A stretch of 64,000 nucleotides of DNA from PALSA-607 sp963737705. GTDB lineage: Bacteria; Actinomycetota; Actinomycetes; Acidothermales; Acidothermaceae. The stretch covers positions 310,001-374,000 of the forward strand of contig CAVTTP010000006.1 in the NCBI GenBank assembly GCA_963737705.1. Reading direction: 5' to 3'. Each line of letters opens with the position of its first letter. The first letter of the stretch is position 1. Made by a program: the position numbers and the translations under genes. Below the pieces are notes generated by a model. It was not told the origin of the DNA. It worked only from the letters and a program-made list of their open reading frames with translations, and did no database searches. This document shows positions 9,180-17,375 of the stretch, in pieces.

Positions 9180-9257
9180 TCAGCAGGGCCGACAGACGGC
9201 AGACGTCACACGCAGCAGGTCGACATGGAGTCGCTGCGTCAAGAAGACGTTGCTCAT
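9180..9257 (-). CDS. Cys-type leader peptide upstream of sulfate operon
   Basis: This 25-residue ORF, MSNVFLTQRLHVDLLRV followed by TSAVCRPC, carries the core R-x-H-x-D-L-x-R-x-x-S-A-x-C seen in the small actinobacterial putative leader peptides found before sulfur-assimilation genes. In mycobacteria, cysteine-rich upstream ORFs attenuate downstream genes according to charged tRNA-Cys. Here two cysteine codons lie within the last four residues. The ATG sits eight bases downstream of a good -10 box with no Shine-Dalgarno, which suggests a leaderless transcript beginning at or near the A of the start codon. The sulfate operon starts 198 bases downstream on the same strand. Confidence 0.85.
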   Translation of the reverse strand: MSNVFLTQRLHVDLLRVTSAVCRPC

Positions 9258-9265
9258 GGGAGGGG

Positions 9266-9271
9266 ACCCTA
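9266..9271 (-). promoter_or_regulatory. -10 box of the leader peptide/sulfate operon promoter
   Basis: On the minus strand the sequence TGCTAGGGT ends eight bases before the leader ATG. TAGGGT fits the actinobacterial TANNNT -10 and has an upstream TG. Its placement predicts transcription starting at the ATG. No convincing -35 is visible. Confidence 0.6.
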
Positions 9272-9348
9272 GCACAAAGCGGCCGCATTCTCTTCTTCGC
9301 CTGTAGAGATGCAACCGTGGCTTCCCGGCCCAGGGGTTTCCGATTCGC

Positions 9349-9909
9349 CTAGTGGAGGCCGGCGATAACCAACTTCGCCAACGCAATCGACTTGGGCCAG
9401 GCTGTGCCCCCGGTATCCGCGTCGCGGATGTCGATGATCTTGCTGCCGGTTGCGACGACGAGCTGCTGCCCGACGCCGGCCGCTTTGTCTCCAACTCCCG
9501 GAACGGTTGTCGGCGTCTTGTCCGTCTGCTGAGACTCCTTGGCCGACGCGAGTTCGGCGTCGAAGGTATGGAGGTCAGACACGTCTTCGACATGGATGCT
9601 GAGCGAGTCTTCGCCTTGGTAGAAGCAGAACCCATTGGTGTTCTGCGGAGCCAGGTAGGTGGAGCCCATCACCGCGGTCACCTGAGCTGCGGTCAACGGG
9701 CAGCCTCCGGACGCGGCCGCGCCAGCCCCAGTTGCGGCGGGTGCGCTTGCGCCTGAATCGGCTGCCGACGCTGCCGGTCCCGGGGCCCCAGCCGCGGTCG
9801 TCGCCGCAGTCCCCGAATCGGTCGAACTCGCCTTCTTCGAATTGCATCCGGCGACGGACACAGTGACGGCGAGAAGTGCCGCGATAGTCATTTTCTTAGT
9901 TGATGGCAT
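9349..9909 (-). CDS. DUF3558-like lipoprotein
   Basis: This 186-residue predicted lipoprotein has signal MPSTKKMTIAALLAVTVSVAGC and a Ser/Ala/Gly-rich spacer to about residue 65. The small domain opens with GCPLTAAQVTAVMG and contains CFYQGEDSL, giving a cysteine pair like that of DUF3558-type lipoproteins, and ends with GVGDKAAGVGQQLVVATGSKIIDI. Function is unknown; the family is common on actinobacterial cell surfaces. It stands alone between the sulfate leader and the DUF1501 gene, with a single clear ATG start. The family call rests on pattern similarity only. Confidence 0.65.
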   Translation of the reverse strand: MPSTKKMTIAALLAVTVSVAGCNSKKASSTDSGTAATTAAGAPGPAASAADSGASAPAATGAGAAASGGCPLTAAQVTAVMGSTYLAPQNTNGFCFYQGEDSLSIHVEDVSDLHTFDAELASAKESQQTDKTPTTVPGVGDKAAGVGQQLVVATGSKIIDIRDADTGGTAWPKSIALAKLVIAGLH

Positions 9910-10040
9910 GTCGACTCCAGCTTCGCCGTCGGGCAGGTGTTCACGTCGCCGACATTAGGTTCATGACGAGCCTGGGGAATCGGTGCAAACCCTCGATCAG
10001 GGCGGCAGATCCAGCGCCCAACCTCAGCCTGCACGCGCCG

Positions 10041-11243
10041 TCAGATGAACGCCAGCTTGGGGAACGTGCCGCCCAGCACCTGCTGAGCGTCAGCGCCCAG
10101 TTGGTTCTCGAGCACCGTGGCGTAGACCGACCGGAAGTCGACGTTGTACTTGAGGTCATCCATCGATAGATCCGTCAGGCTCGGCTGATCGCCGTACATG
10201 CCACCGTTCACCGTCGCGCCCGCGACGAAGATGTTTCCCGCCGTCCCGTGATCGGTGCCCTGACTACCGTTCGCCGCTACTCGCCGGCCGAACTCGGAGT
10301 ACAGCACCATGACGACGTCCTTGCCGTGCGGGCCGGCGGCCATTGTCGTCAAAAACCCCGACACCGCGGCGTCCAGTTGTCCTAGCAGTGAGCTCTGAGC
10401 AGCCTTCTCGTCGGCGTGGAAGTCGAATCCGTCGAGCTGCACGCTGTAGACACGAGTCGGCGCGTTGGCGGCGATGCACTGCGCGACGATGTCCAGCTGC
10501 CCGGCCAGATCGCTCGAGCCATTGGCCTTGGCGGCCGCAAGGGTGGGACCGAATGTCTTGGCGACCCGAAACAGATCCGACCCGGACTGCGCGACGCGCT
10601 GGATCAGCGGTGTACTGCTGTTCGATACCACGTCGAGGATCCGAATTCCGCTGCCGTAGGTGCCGGTCGGCATCGTGATTCCCCCGCTTGATGGCACCGC
10701 TGCTCCGGCGCAGTGCTGACCCGCGAGCATCGGCGGCAGCACCGGGCCGACGTTCACTGCGAGCAGCGGGTCGGCGCCGTTCGCGTCGAGCCAGCGGCCG
10801 AGCCAACCGGTAGATTGCGGCGCACCAGGAGACGCGGTCTGCCAGATCGACATCGACCTGAAGTGACTGCGGTCGGGGTTCGGGTAGCCGACCCCACGCA
10901 CAATCGCCAGCTGCCCAGCGTCGTACAGCTTCTTGAAGCCGGTCATGGTCGGGTTGAAGCCGAGGCCATCGGCGAGGGGCAGCACCTCGGACTCGTCATA
11001 GGCAAGCTGCGGGCGACCCGCGTAGTAGGCCTTGTCGGTGTAAGGGATCACGGTGCTGAGTCCGTCGTTGCCGCCGTACAGGGTGACGAAGACGACGATC
11101 TTCGTGCCCACCTCAAGCGGCTTACGTTGGCCGGCCACCATCAGCTCTCGCAACGTGATGCCGGTGGCGCCCGCGGCCAGCGCGGCACCGCCAACAACAC
11201 CGCTCGAGATGAGGAACTGCCGTCGCGACATCGTTCGTGGCAT
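10041..11243 (-). CDS. DUF1501 family secreted protein (Tat substrate)
   Basis: This 400-residue protein has a twin-arginine signal (MSRRQFLISSGVVGGAALAAGA). It has family features of the DUF1501 (sulfatase-like fold) group: VFVTLYGGNDGLSTVIPY, the DRSHFRSMSIWQ segment, VQLDGFDFHADE, VVMVLYSEFGRRVAANGSQGTDHGTAGNIFVAG and the DFRSVYATVLENQLG end. Start ATG 11243 has GGGGG just upstream and lies 11 bases after the DUF1800 stop. A longer upstream start would break the Tat signal. DUF1501 proteins are almost always encoded beside DUF1800 proteins, as here. The pair is exported, but its substrate is not established. Confidence 0.92.
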   Translation of the reverse strand: MPRTMSRRQFLISSGVVGGAALAAGATGITLRELMVAGQRKPLEVGTKIVVFVTLYGGNDGLSTVIPYTDKAYYAGRPQLAYDESEVLPLADGLGFNPTMTGFKKLYDAGQLAIVRGVGYPNPDRSHFRSMSIWQTASPGAPQSTGWLGRWLDANGADPLLAVNVGPVLPPMLAGQHCAGAAVPSSGGITMPTGTYGSGIRILDVVSNSSTPLIQRVAQSGSDLFRVAKTFGPTLAAAKANGSSDLAGQLDIVAQCIAANAPTRVYSVQLDGFDFHADEKAAQSSLLGQLDAAVSGFLTTMAAGPHGKDVVMVLYSEFGRRVAANGSQGTDHGTAGNIFVAGATVNGGMYGDQPSLTDLSMDDLKYNVDFRSVYATVLENQLGADAQQVLGGTFPKLAFI

Positions 11244-11254
11244 CGTCGACCCCC

Positions 11255-12559
11255 TTAATTCACAACGTATTCGGGCGCGCATAGCGCGAGGGTGACGAGC
11301 CACTCCGCGTCGTGCGCTACGTGCGCAAGCGCGACGCGGGTCTGGGCACCCCACGAGTCAACCGACAACAGGTGCGCGGCCGCATCAGCCCGTGCCGACA
11401 CCGGCTCGTCGGCGACGGCGGAAATGTCGCCGCGGGTAGCGATGTATCGGGCAAACCTCATGCGGTTGTAGCTGGACGCCGTGGTCAGCCACCCCTCGTC
11501 AACCGGCCAGCCGCCGACGTTCGGTGGCTCGAACGGCAACTGCCCGAGTGCTTGCAGGAAGCCCAGGTAAATCTGGTTGTCGGCCCGCATTTTCAACGCG
11601 CGCAACGCACCGACGACGTACTCGACCGGCTGCTTCACCAGCTCGCCCTTGGTCTGCAGGAACAGCGGCGACGTGAACGTCGCGGTCATGAGCGCATCGA
11701 TGTTCAGCTGCTCCGAGTACGTCGTCATCAGGGTGTTGACGACTGGGTCGGTCGTGATGGTCTTCGCGAACCGGCTCCACACACGCGTGCTGATCCATCG
11801 GTGCGACGCATCGCTGTGGGTGAGAATCGTGATCAGGTCGCCGCCGTCGAAGTTGCCGGTGTGGCCGAGCACAGTCTTCACACCGTTGTCATGCTTCGCC
11901 GCAACTTCGGCGAAGGCATCGGAGTTCTGGTTGTAGTGCCACCCGGTGTAGCAGCGCGCAGCTTCTCTCACGTCGTCCTCGGAGTAGTTCCCATATCCGA
12001 GGGTGAAGAGTTCCATGTTCTCGCGGGCGAAATTCTCGTTCGGGCGCCCAGCGATGTTCTGGTTCTCATCGAGCCAAATCATCATCGCCGGATCGCGCGC
12101 AATCGCCAGGTCGAGAGCGTCGAACGCGCCAAGACCCGACGTTCGAAGCAGCTCGTTTTGGCGCAACATCAACGCCGCGCTGCGCACCTTCGCCAGCGCC
12201 GTCGCGAAGTGCCCGTGCCAAAAGAACGTCAACTTCTCCGGGAACGGATTGCTCGCCATCACCATGCGATCAAGCCACCAAAGCGCGAGCGTTTTCCCCT
12301 CACTGCTGACCCGCGCCTGGTAGGCGTTGCGCTGCGCCGCGGTGTCATTCACAGCGGGCGCGGTGGCAACTGTGAACTGTGGCGGCGGAGTTGCCAGCAC
12401 TCCTTGGTCGGACGCCGAGGGTGGCTGTACGAGCGCAGCAACAGTCGCGGCGTACCCGGCGGTTACCGCAGCGTCGAGCTCGGCCGGCGTCGCTCCGAAG
12501 CCGGCCCGGCGGTACAGATGCGCCAGGTCGCTCCGCAAGGCGTCAGACGCGCTGGTCAT
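11255..12559 (-). CDS. DUF1800 family protein
   Basis: This 434-residue protein starts at ATG 12559, just before the typical SDLAHLYRRAGFGATPAELDA. Other family marks are KLTFFWHGHFATAL, LRTSGLGAFDALDLAIARDPAMMIWLD, the highly conserved PNENFARENMELFTLG, and YVVGALRALKM near the C-terminus with PPNVGGWP. No convincing export signal is visible at the chosen start. It is cotranscribed with the Tat-exported DUF1501 protein downstream. The biochemical role is unknown; the pairing suggests a shared complex or pathway at the cell envelope. Confidence 0.92.
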   Translation of the reverse strand: MTSASDALRSDLAHLYRRAGFGATPAELDAAVTAGYAATVAALVQPPSASDQGVLATPPPQFTVATAPAVNDTAAQRNAYQARVSSEGKTLALWWLDRMVMASNPFPEKLTFFWHGHFATALAKVRSAALMLRQNELLRTSGLGAFDALDLAIARDPAMMIWLDENQNIAGRPNENFARENMELFTLGYGNYSEDDVREAARCYTGWHYNQNSDAFAEVAAKHDNGVKTVLGHTGNFDGGDLITILTHSDASHRWISTRVWSRFAKTITTDPVVNTLMTTYSEQLNIDALMTATFTSPLFLQTKGELVKQPVEYVVGALRALKMRADNQIYLGFLQALGQLPFEPPNVGGWPVDEGWLTTASSYNRMRFARYIATRGDISAVADEPVSARADAAAHLLSVDSWGAQTRVALAHVAHDAEWLVTLALCAPEYVVN

Positions 12560-12623
12560 CCCCAGAGTCTGCCGCGCAAATGTTCGGGGTGCGTAACGTT
12601 CGCGAAACTGTCGGGTTCGGGCG

Positions 12624-12965
12624 TTAGTACCCGAGTTCGTGCAGCCTGTCGTCGTCGATCCCGAAGTGATGGGCAACTTCGTGGACGACGGTCTTGCGGA
12701 CCTCCGCGATTACCTGCTCCTCGGTGTCGCAATAGGCGCAGAGCGTGGAGCGGTAGATCATGATCCGGTCGGGCAGCACCCCGGCGTAGGAGGTCGTGCG
12801 CTCGGTGAGCGGAACTCCGACGTAAAGGCCGAGCAAGTGCGGGTCGGCCGGGACGTCCTCGACGAAGACCGCCACGTTGCGCATCGCCTTGGTGAACTGC
12901 TCGGGAATGCCGTCCAGGGCCTGGGCGACGAGCTCCTCGAAGCGCTCGCGCGAGACCTCCACCAC
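12624..12965 (-). CDS. Small zincin-type metallopeptidase family protein
   Basis: This 113-residue protein carries the zinc protease motif HEVAHHFGI (HExxH) about 20 residues before its end, in the arrangement of the short zincin_1 (DUF1025) proteins of actinobacteria. Upstream residues LLGLYVGVPLTERT and PDRIMIYRSTLCAYC are also typical. The start MVEVSRERFEELV fits the family. No signal peptide is present, so it is cytoplasmic. Its substrate is unknown. It is encoded 64 bases upstream of the DUF1800 gene on the same strand and opposite to the tRNA cluster. Confidence 0.88.
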   Translation of the reverse strand: MVEVSRERFEELVAQALDGIPEQFTKAMRNVAVFVEDVPADPHLLGLYVGVPLTERTTSYAGVLPDRIMIYRSTLCAYCDTEEQVIAEVRKTVVHEVAHHFGIDDDRLHELGY

Positions 12966-13058
12966 CCCGCCAGCAAACCACGGGGCCGTCCCCTATGCTT
13001 GACCAGTCCCCGACGGATGACGCCGGGGCTGTGGCCTATCGACGCAAATCTGGCTACC

Positions 13059-13131
13059 GTCCCCATCGTCTAGTGGCCCAGGACACCGCCCTTTCAAGGC
13101 GGCGGCACGGGTTCGAATCCCGTTGGGGGCA
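13059..13131 (+). tRNA. tRNA-Glu (anticodon TTC)
   Basis: This 73-base cloverleaf has acceptor arm GTCCCCA/TGGGGGC with one G-T pair, D-arm TCGTCTAGTGGCCCAGGA, anticodon loop CTTTCAA (TTC), and T-loop GGTTCGAATCC. The sequence closely resembles bacterial tRNA-Glu. CCA is not encoded. Confidence 0.97.
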
Positions 13132-13180
13132 CGCAAGTCGCAGTTTTCAGTCCTAAGGGCACGGCAGCAGTAACACGGAT

Positions 13181-13255
13181 GGTCCCGTGGTGAAGCCTGG
13201 AGTTCACGCCGCCCTGTCAAGGCGGAGGTCGCGGGTTCGAATCCCGTCGGGACCG
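13181..13255 (+). tRNA. tRNA-Asp (anticodon GTC)
   Basis: This 75-base cloverleaf has acceptor GGTCCCG/CGGGACC, anticodon loop CTGTCAA (GTC), and T-arm CGGGTTCGAATCCCG. CCA is not encoded. It lies 49 bases after tRNA-Glu, in the Glu-Asp-Phe order common in actinobacteria. Confidence 0.97.
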
Positions 13256-13311
13256 CAACACGCACCAGCTGCAGTTTGAACAGGTGTGGCAAGGCCCCAA
13301 GATTTTGGCAA

Positions 13312-13385
13312 GGCCAGGTAGCTCAGTCGGTATGAGCGCCCGCCTGAAAAGCGGGAGGTCGACAGTTCGATCCTGTCCCTGGCCA
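13312..13385 (+). tRNA. tRNA-Phe (anticodon GAA)
   Basis: This 74-base cloverleaf has acceptor GGCCAGG/CCTGGCC, anticodon loop CTGAAAA (GAA), and T-arm ACAGTTCGATCCTGT. It follows tRNA-Asp by 56 bases. CCA is not encoded. Confidence 0.97.
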
Positions 13386-13507
13386 CCCAAGCAAAACTCC
13401 GCGGCCGATCAGAGCCGCTGGGCGCCGGCGTTGAACCGGGCGGCTGAGCCCTCCGTTGTGACCAACAAGCCGTCGGAAACCCCACATCGTCGGTGCGGAG
13501 GAGACTC

Positions 13508-13987
13508 ATGGGCCCGACCAAAATCCAAGGACTCCCAGCCCACGTCTTGTTGGTGCACCTCGTACTGGCCGCCGTCCCGATTGCTGCACTCGTCCTCGTC
13601 GTTGCGGCCCTCTGGCCCGCCGCCGGCCGCCGCCTAGGGATCATCACCCCGATCATCGCGCTCGGTGCGCTGGTGACCGTTCCGGTAACGACTCACGCCG
13701 GTCAATGGCTCGAGGCCCGAGTCACGATTACGCCCCTCATCCGCAAACACGTCGCGCTTGGCAAAGAAGTGCTGCCATGGATGATCGGCCTTTTTGTGAT
13801 CGCGCTTGTCGTGTGGCTATGGGCACGTACGGATTCCGTTGCCTTGCACGGGACCCTCGGCCGGGTTGCAGTCGGCGTCCTGGCCGTTGCCATCTCCGTT
13901 GGCGCCGTTCAGCAGGTCGTCAGGACAGGCGAAGCAGGCTCGCGCGCGGTGTGGACGGGCAACTTCACCGACCAACCGACGAAGTAG
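13508..13987 (+). CDS. DUF2231-like four-helix membrane protein
   Basis: This 159-residue integral membrane protein has about four hydrophobic segments (residues 14-34, 40-58, 82-100 and 112-130). The opening GLPAHVLLVHLVLAAVPIAAL matches the DUF2231 pattern in which paired histidines sit at the first helix. Start ATG 13508 has GGAGGA six bases upstream. Function is unknown; some family members sit beside cytochromes or redox proteins, but nothing of that kind is adjacent here. Confidence 0.75.
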   Translation: MGPTKIQGLPAHVLLVHLVLAAVPIAALVLVVAALWPAAGRRLGIITPIIALGALVTVPVTTHAGQWLEARVTITPLIRKHVALGKEVLPWMIGLFVIALVVWLWARTDSVALHGTLGRVAVGVLAVAISVGAVQQVVRTGEAGSRAVWTGNFTDQPTK

Positions 13988-14148
13988 CGACTCGGCGCGT
14001 CGATCGTCCGGTTCGGCTGCCCGAAGAAAAGCCCTGCACTCGATTCTTTTCTGTGACCTGACATCATTTGGGTAAAGTCACGCCGCCATTTAGGCTGGCT
14101 GCATTCACGGTGTTGGCCGGAACTGACCACGTGGCGGGAGGGACAACG

Positions 14149-14892
14149 ATGCCCGAAAGCGCGATGCCGGACGCCGAGGATGCTGCGCGCACGTACACCT
14201 GGCGCGGTGTCGCTGGCCCATTCGACGTCGTCGTTGATCCCGGCGTCTTCGTCCCCAGCTCGACGAGCAAAGTGCTGGCCGAGGCGTTGCGGGTCGATCC
14301 CGGCGATGTCGTTGTCGATGCGGGTTGCGGATGCGGCGTGCTGTCGCTCGTCGCAGCGAAACTCGGCGCCGCGAAGGTGATCGGTACCGACCTCTCGGAG
14401 GCCTCCGTTGCATGCTCTGCGGCCAACGCCGCACGCCTGGGCCTGTCCGACATCGCCGAGTTCCGCAGCGGCAATCTCCTTGAGCCACTAGGCGACACAA
14501 AGGCCAACGTGGTCATCGCCGACGTCTCGGGGATCCCCGACGTGATCGCCCAGGTCACTGGCTGGTTCCCTGACGGCAAAGGCGGCGGTCGCACCGGCGC
14601 AGAACTGCCGGTCCTGATGCTGGCCGAAGTGGCCGACTATCTCGTGCCAGGGGGCCGGGTCTACCTGCCGACGGGCACGATCCAAGACGACGCGGCGATC
14701 CTCGCCGCCGCGGCCAAGGTCTTCGGCACAGCGATGGAGCCAGTCGTCAAGAAGGAGTTCCCGCTGCCCGACGTGGTCGCGACCTCGGCCATGGTCCGGG
14801 AGCTCATGGACGAAGGATCGATCCACCTTTCCCAGCGTGGCAGCCGGTTGTCATGGGAACTCACCATCTGGTGCTGCACGCTCCAAAAGTGA
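14149..14892 (+). CDS. Class I SAM-dependent methyltransferase (PrmA-like)
   Basis: This 247-residue enzyme starts at ATG 14149, preceded by GGCGGGAGGG; the upstream extension to 14068 lacks a ribosome site and is probably not translated. Motif I is VVVDAGCGCGVLSLVAAKLG with the acidic residue of motif II in VIGTDLSEASV. ANVVIADVSGIPDVI is motif IV-like and LVPGGRVYLPTG is motif VI-like. The layout resembles ribosomal protein L11 methyltransferases or small-molecule methyltransferases, and no substrate can be assigned. It lies 30 bases upstream of an aldo/keto reductase, probably cotranscribed. Confidence 0.8.
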   Translation: MPESAMPDAEDAARTYTWRGVAGPFDVVVDPGVFVPSSTSKVLAEALRVDPGDVVVDAGCGCGVLSLVAAKLGAAKVIGTDLSEASVACSAANAARLGLSDIAEFRSGNLLEPLGDTKANVVIADVSGIPDVIAQVTGWFPDGKGGGRTGAELPVLMLAEVADYLVPGGRVYLPTGTIQDDAAILAAAAKVFGTAMEPVVKKEFPLPDVVATSAMVRELMDEGSIHLSQRGSRLSWELTIWCCTLQK

Positions 14893-14922
14893 CCAAAGGC
14901 CACAACAACTAAAGGGCTCCAC

Positions 14923-15909
14923 TTGCAAACCCGTTATCTCGGTTCAGGCAACAATCGACTCGCCGTCTCTGCCCTCGGCCTCGGCTGCATGGGTATGAGT
15001 GAGTTCTACGGCAACACCAACGACGCCGAGTCACTCGACGTCATCAAGCACGCGCTCGATGCGGGATGCATTTTCCTCGACACCGCAGACATGTACGGGC
15101 CCTTCACCAACGAACGTCTCGTCGGGCGGGCGATCGCCGATCGTCGCGACGAAGTCGTCGTCGCGACCAAGTTCGGCAACGAACGCAACCCCGACGGTTC
15201 GCGAGTCGGCATCAACGGCACACCGGAGTACGTGCACACAGCGTGCGACGCGTCGCTACAGCGGCTCGGCGTCGACCACATCGACCTCTACTACCAGCAC
15301 CGCGTCGACAAGACGGTGCCGATCGAGGACACCGTCGGCGCGATGAAGGAGTTGGTCGAGGCCGGCAAAGTCACCCACCTCGGCTTGTCTGAAGCTTCGC
15401 CAACCACGATTCGCCGCGCACACGCCGTCCACCCGATTACTGCGCTGCAGACCGAGTACAGCCTCTGGACTCGCGATCCTGAGGACGAAATCCTGCCTCT
15501 GGTTCGCGAGCTCGGCATCGGATTCGTCGCGTACAGCCCGCTCGGCCGTGGCTTCCTGACCGGTCAGATCACCAGCGCCGACGACTTTGCGGACGACGAC
15601 TTCCGCAAGCACGCGCCACGGTTCCAGGGCGAGAATTTCCAGCGCAATCTCGATCTTGTGCAGCGGGTAAAGGAAATCGCGGCGGCAAAGGGCTGCACGC
15701 CCGGGCAGCTCGCGATCGGCTGGCTGCTCGCCCAAGGCGACGACATTGTCCCGATCCCTGGGACGAAGCGACTGCGCTACTTAGAGGAGAACCTCGGCGG
15801 TGCGGACGTGACACTGACGGACGCCGAGTTGCGCGCGATCGACGAGGCGGCACCGAAGGGCACGACGGCTGGCGACCGTTACGCCAGCATGAGCTCCATC
15901 GACGAGTAG
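14923..15909 (+). CDS. Aldo/keto reductase
   Basis: This 328-residue NAD(P)H-dependent reductase begins at TTG 14923 (MQTRYLGSGNNRLAVSALGLGCMGMS), with AAAGGG upstream. It has the (beta/alpha)8 family marks: catalytic Asp/Tyr in FLDTADMYGPFTNERLVG, the lysine in VVATKFGN, YYQHRVDKTVPIEDT, and the cofactor segment DIVPIPGTKRLRYLEENLG. It resembles the AKR11/AKR13 group acting on aldehydes and ketones, with physiological substrate unknown. It ends exactly against the convergent DUF929 gene: the stop TAG is followed directly by CTA, the complement of the other stop. Confidence 0.93.
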   Translation: MQTRYLGSGNNRLAVSALGLGCMGMSEFYGNTNDAESLDVIKHALDAGCIFLDTADMYGPFTNERLVGRAIADRRDEVVVATKFGNERNPDGSRVGINGTPEYVHTACDASLQRLGVDHIDLYYQHRVDKTVPIEDTVGAMKELVEAGKVTHLGLSEASPTTIRRAHAVHPITALQTEYSLWTRDPEDEILPLVRELGIGFVAYSPLGRGFLTGQITSADDFADDDFRKHAPRFQGENFQRNLDLVQRVKEIAAAKGCTPGQLAIGWLLAQGDDIVPIPGTKRLRYLEENLGGADVTLTDAELRAIDEAAPKGTTAGDRYASMSSIDE

Positions 15910-16818
15910 CTACTTCGCGAGAGCGGCGAGGGCAGTCGATGCCGCCGTGATGCCGGTCGCGCCGCACACGCTCGCTGGTTTGTCGCCATCCATCGAACAG
16001 ATCGCTGCTGTGAACACATTGGCGCTTGCCTGAATCGTTGCTCCGATCTTGCTGGAGCTGTTCGTGAGCTGAGCGGCGACCGCGTCAGGAGTGAGACCCG
16101 CGAGAGTGGCCGTCGGGTAGCTTGCGCCGCTCTGCACCCACTTGCCGCCGAAGTCGACGAACGGGAAGTATCCTCCGCCCACGCTTTCGAACAGGCTCGA
16201 TTGTTGGGGCGTCAGCGTCGCGATCACCTTCTGCGCGCCGTCCTCGTACTCGATGCCAGTGAAGTCGATGTAGTCGCTCTTGTATGTCGCACGGCTGAAA
16301 TCGAGCGTCGGCGTGTTCGGACCAGAGGTGTCATTGGCGGCGGAGTACGTCGTCTGCAGGTTGCTGAGGGTGCCGAACCGGCTCAACGCGATCGCGAGCG
16401 GCCAGCGAGTCACGGCGCAGTAGGGGCAGAACTCGCCGCCGATGTAGAGCACCTCCGGCTTTCCCGACGTGCCGGTCAGTGCCGCCCCTGTCAGTGCCTT
16501 GGGCGGTCCGGTCACCGTGCTCAGGTTGAGCGCGGTCGATGTAAGCGGGACGGCGGCGGTGATCGCCTTGGTGACAGTGGCCGACGCGGCGACGACGGGA
16601 TGGATGGCCGCGGGCGACTTCTTGCTCGAAAGACCGGCGAACACGATGCCACCGATGACCAAGACCACCGCAAGGACACCGCCGCCGGCCATGAGCAGGT
16701 TGCGCTTGCGATCGCTTCGCTGCTGAGCGGCACGTTGGGCGGCGATGCGCTCGGTGGCAGCCTGTTTTGCGCCGTACTTGGATGGCGTCCGAACTTTGTC
16801 GCCGCGACCCTCAGCCAT
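15910..16818 (-). CDS. DUF929 thioredoxin-like membrane protein 1
   Basis: This 302-residue protein has a basic cytoplasmic N-terminus (about 45 residues), one transmembrane helix (NLLMAGGGVLAVVLVIGGIVFAG), then an extracytoplasmic domain. The domain has a thioredoxin-like CxxC motif in VLYIGGEFCPYCAVTRWPLA, followed by FPFVDFGGKW and a C-terminal cysteine pair. It starts at ATG 16818, four bases after the VKOR stop. The DUF929 family is recognised by the CPYC context. A role in periplasmic-side disulfide formation, recharged by the adjacent VKOR protein, is a reasonable inference. About half its residues match those of the second DUF929 gene in this operon. Confidence 0.85.
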   Translation of the reverse strand: MAEGRGDKVRTPSKYGAKQAATERIAAQRAAQQRSDRKRNLLMAGGGVLAVVLVIGGIVFAGLSSKKSPAAIHPVVAASATVTKAITAAVPLTSTALNLSTVTGPPKALTGAALTGTSGKPEVLYIGGEFCPYCAVTRWPLAIALSRFGTLSNLQTTYSAANDTSGPNTPTLDFSRATYKSDYIDFTGIEYEDGAQKVIATLTPQQSSLFESVGGGYFPFVDFGGKWVQSGASYPTATLAGLTPDAVAAQLTNSSSKIGATIQASANVFTAAICSMDGDKPASVCGATGITAASTALAALAK

Positions 16819-16822
16819 CCGA

Positions 16823-17371
16823 CTAGTCGTCCGAATCCTCGTAGTCATCGTCGTCGTCGACTTCTGCGGCGGCGTCGTAGGGAATCGCGAGCGCGGTCGC
16901 GAAGACCGTGACGACGAACAGCACCAGCGTCGTGATGTGGACGCCGGTGCACCACAAGCAGATCTTCTTGATGATGACTGCCTCGGCGTAGACGAGGTAG
17001 CAGACGAATCCGATCCCCGAGAGGCCGTAGAGCAGCCGGCCGAACTTGATCCGCGGGTCGGCCGAACGCCAGGCCACCGGTAGATGCCAGGGGATCATGC
17101 CGACGAAGTAGGCCAAGCCGAGAAGCGCGACGGGAATCCCGAATACCTTCGACTGCGCACTCGTCGTGACGGCCTCGCAGTCGATCGCGCCCTTGGCTGA
17201 GCAGACCAAAGAGATGTGCGTGTCGTAGTGAGCGATCGTCAGGTACGTCGCAAGCCCGATCCCGATCGCCGTCAAAAGCAGACAGATCGGAGCGGCCCAG
17301 ACCGGCGCGCCCGACTGCCTCGTCGACGACACCGCTGACGCCCTCGAAGGGACCGTCCGGTTCGACGCCAC
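16823..17371 (-). CDS. Vitamin K epoxide reductase (VKOR) family protein
   Basis: This 182-residue membrane protein has about five hydrophobic segments. The redox centres are visible: a loop pair in VCSAKGAIDCEAV and the active-site CLWC in IIKKICLWCTGVH. The C-terminal tail is strongly acidic (VDDDDDYEDSDD). Bacterial VKOR proteins reoxidise thioredoxin-fold thiol oxidases and pass electrons to quinone. Start GTG 17371 lies four bases after the stop of the upstream DUF929 gene, and the downstream DUF929 gene begins four bases after this stop, so the three form a tight operon. Confidence 0.92.
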   Translation of the reverse strand: MASNRTVPSRASAVSSTRQSGAPVWAAPICLLLTAIGIGLATYLTIAHYDTHISLVCSAKGAIDCEAVTTSAQSKVFGIPVALLGLAYFVGMIPWHLPVAWRSADPRIKFGRLLYGLSGIGFVCYLVYAEAVIIKKICLWCTGVHITTLVLFVVTVFATALAIPYDAAAEVDDDDDYEDSDD

Positions 17372-17375
17372 CGTG

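Noticed and set aside
11312..12763. Long plus-strand open frame (483 codons) opposite the DUF1800 gene
   Set aside because: Its protein is Arg/Val-rich with no domain, and DUF1800 on the minus strand has strong family motifs throughout. High-GC genes often leave long open antisense frames.
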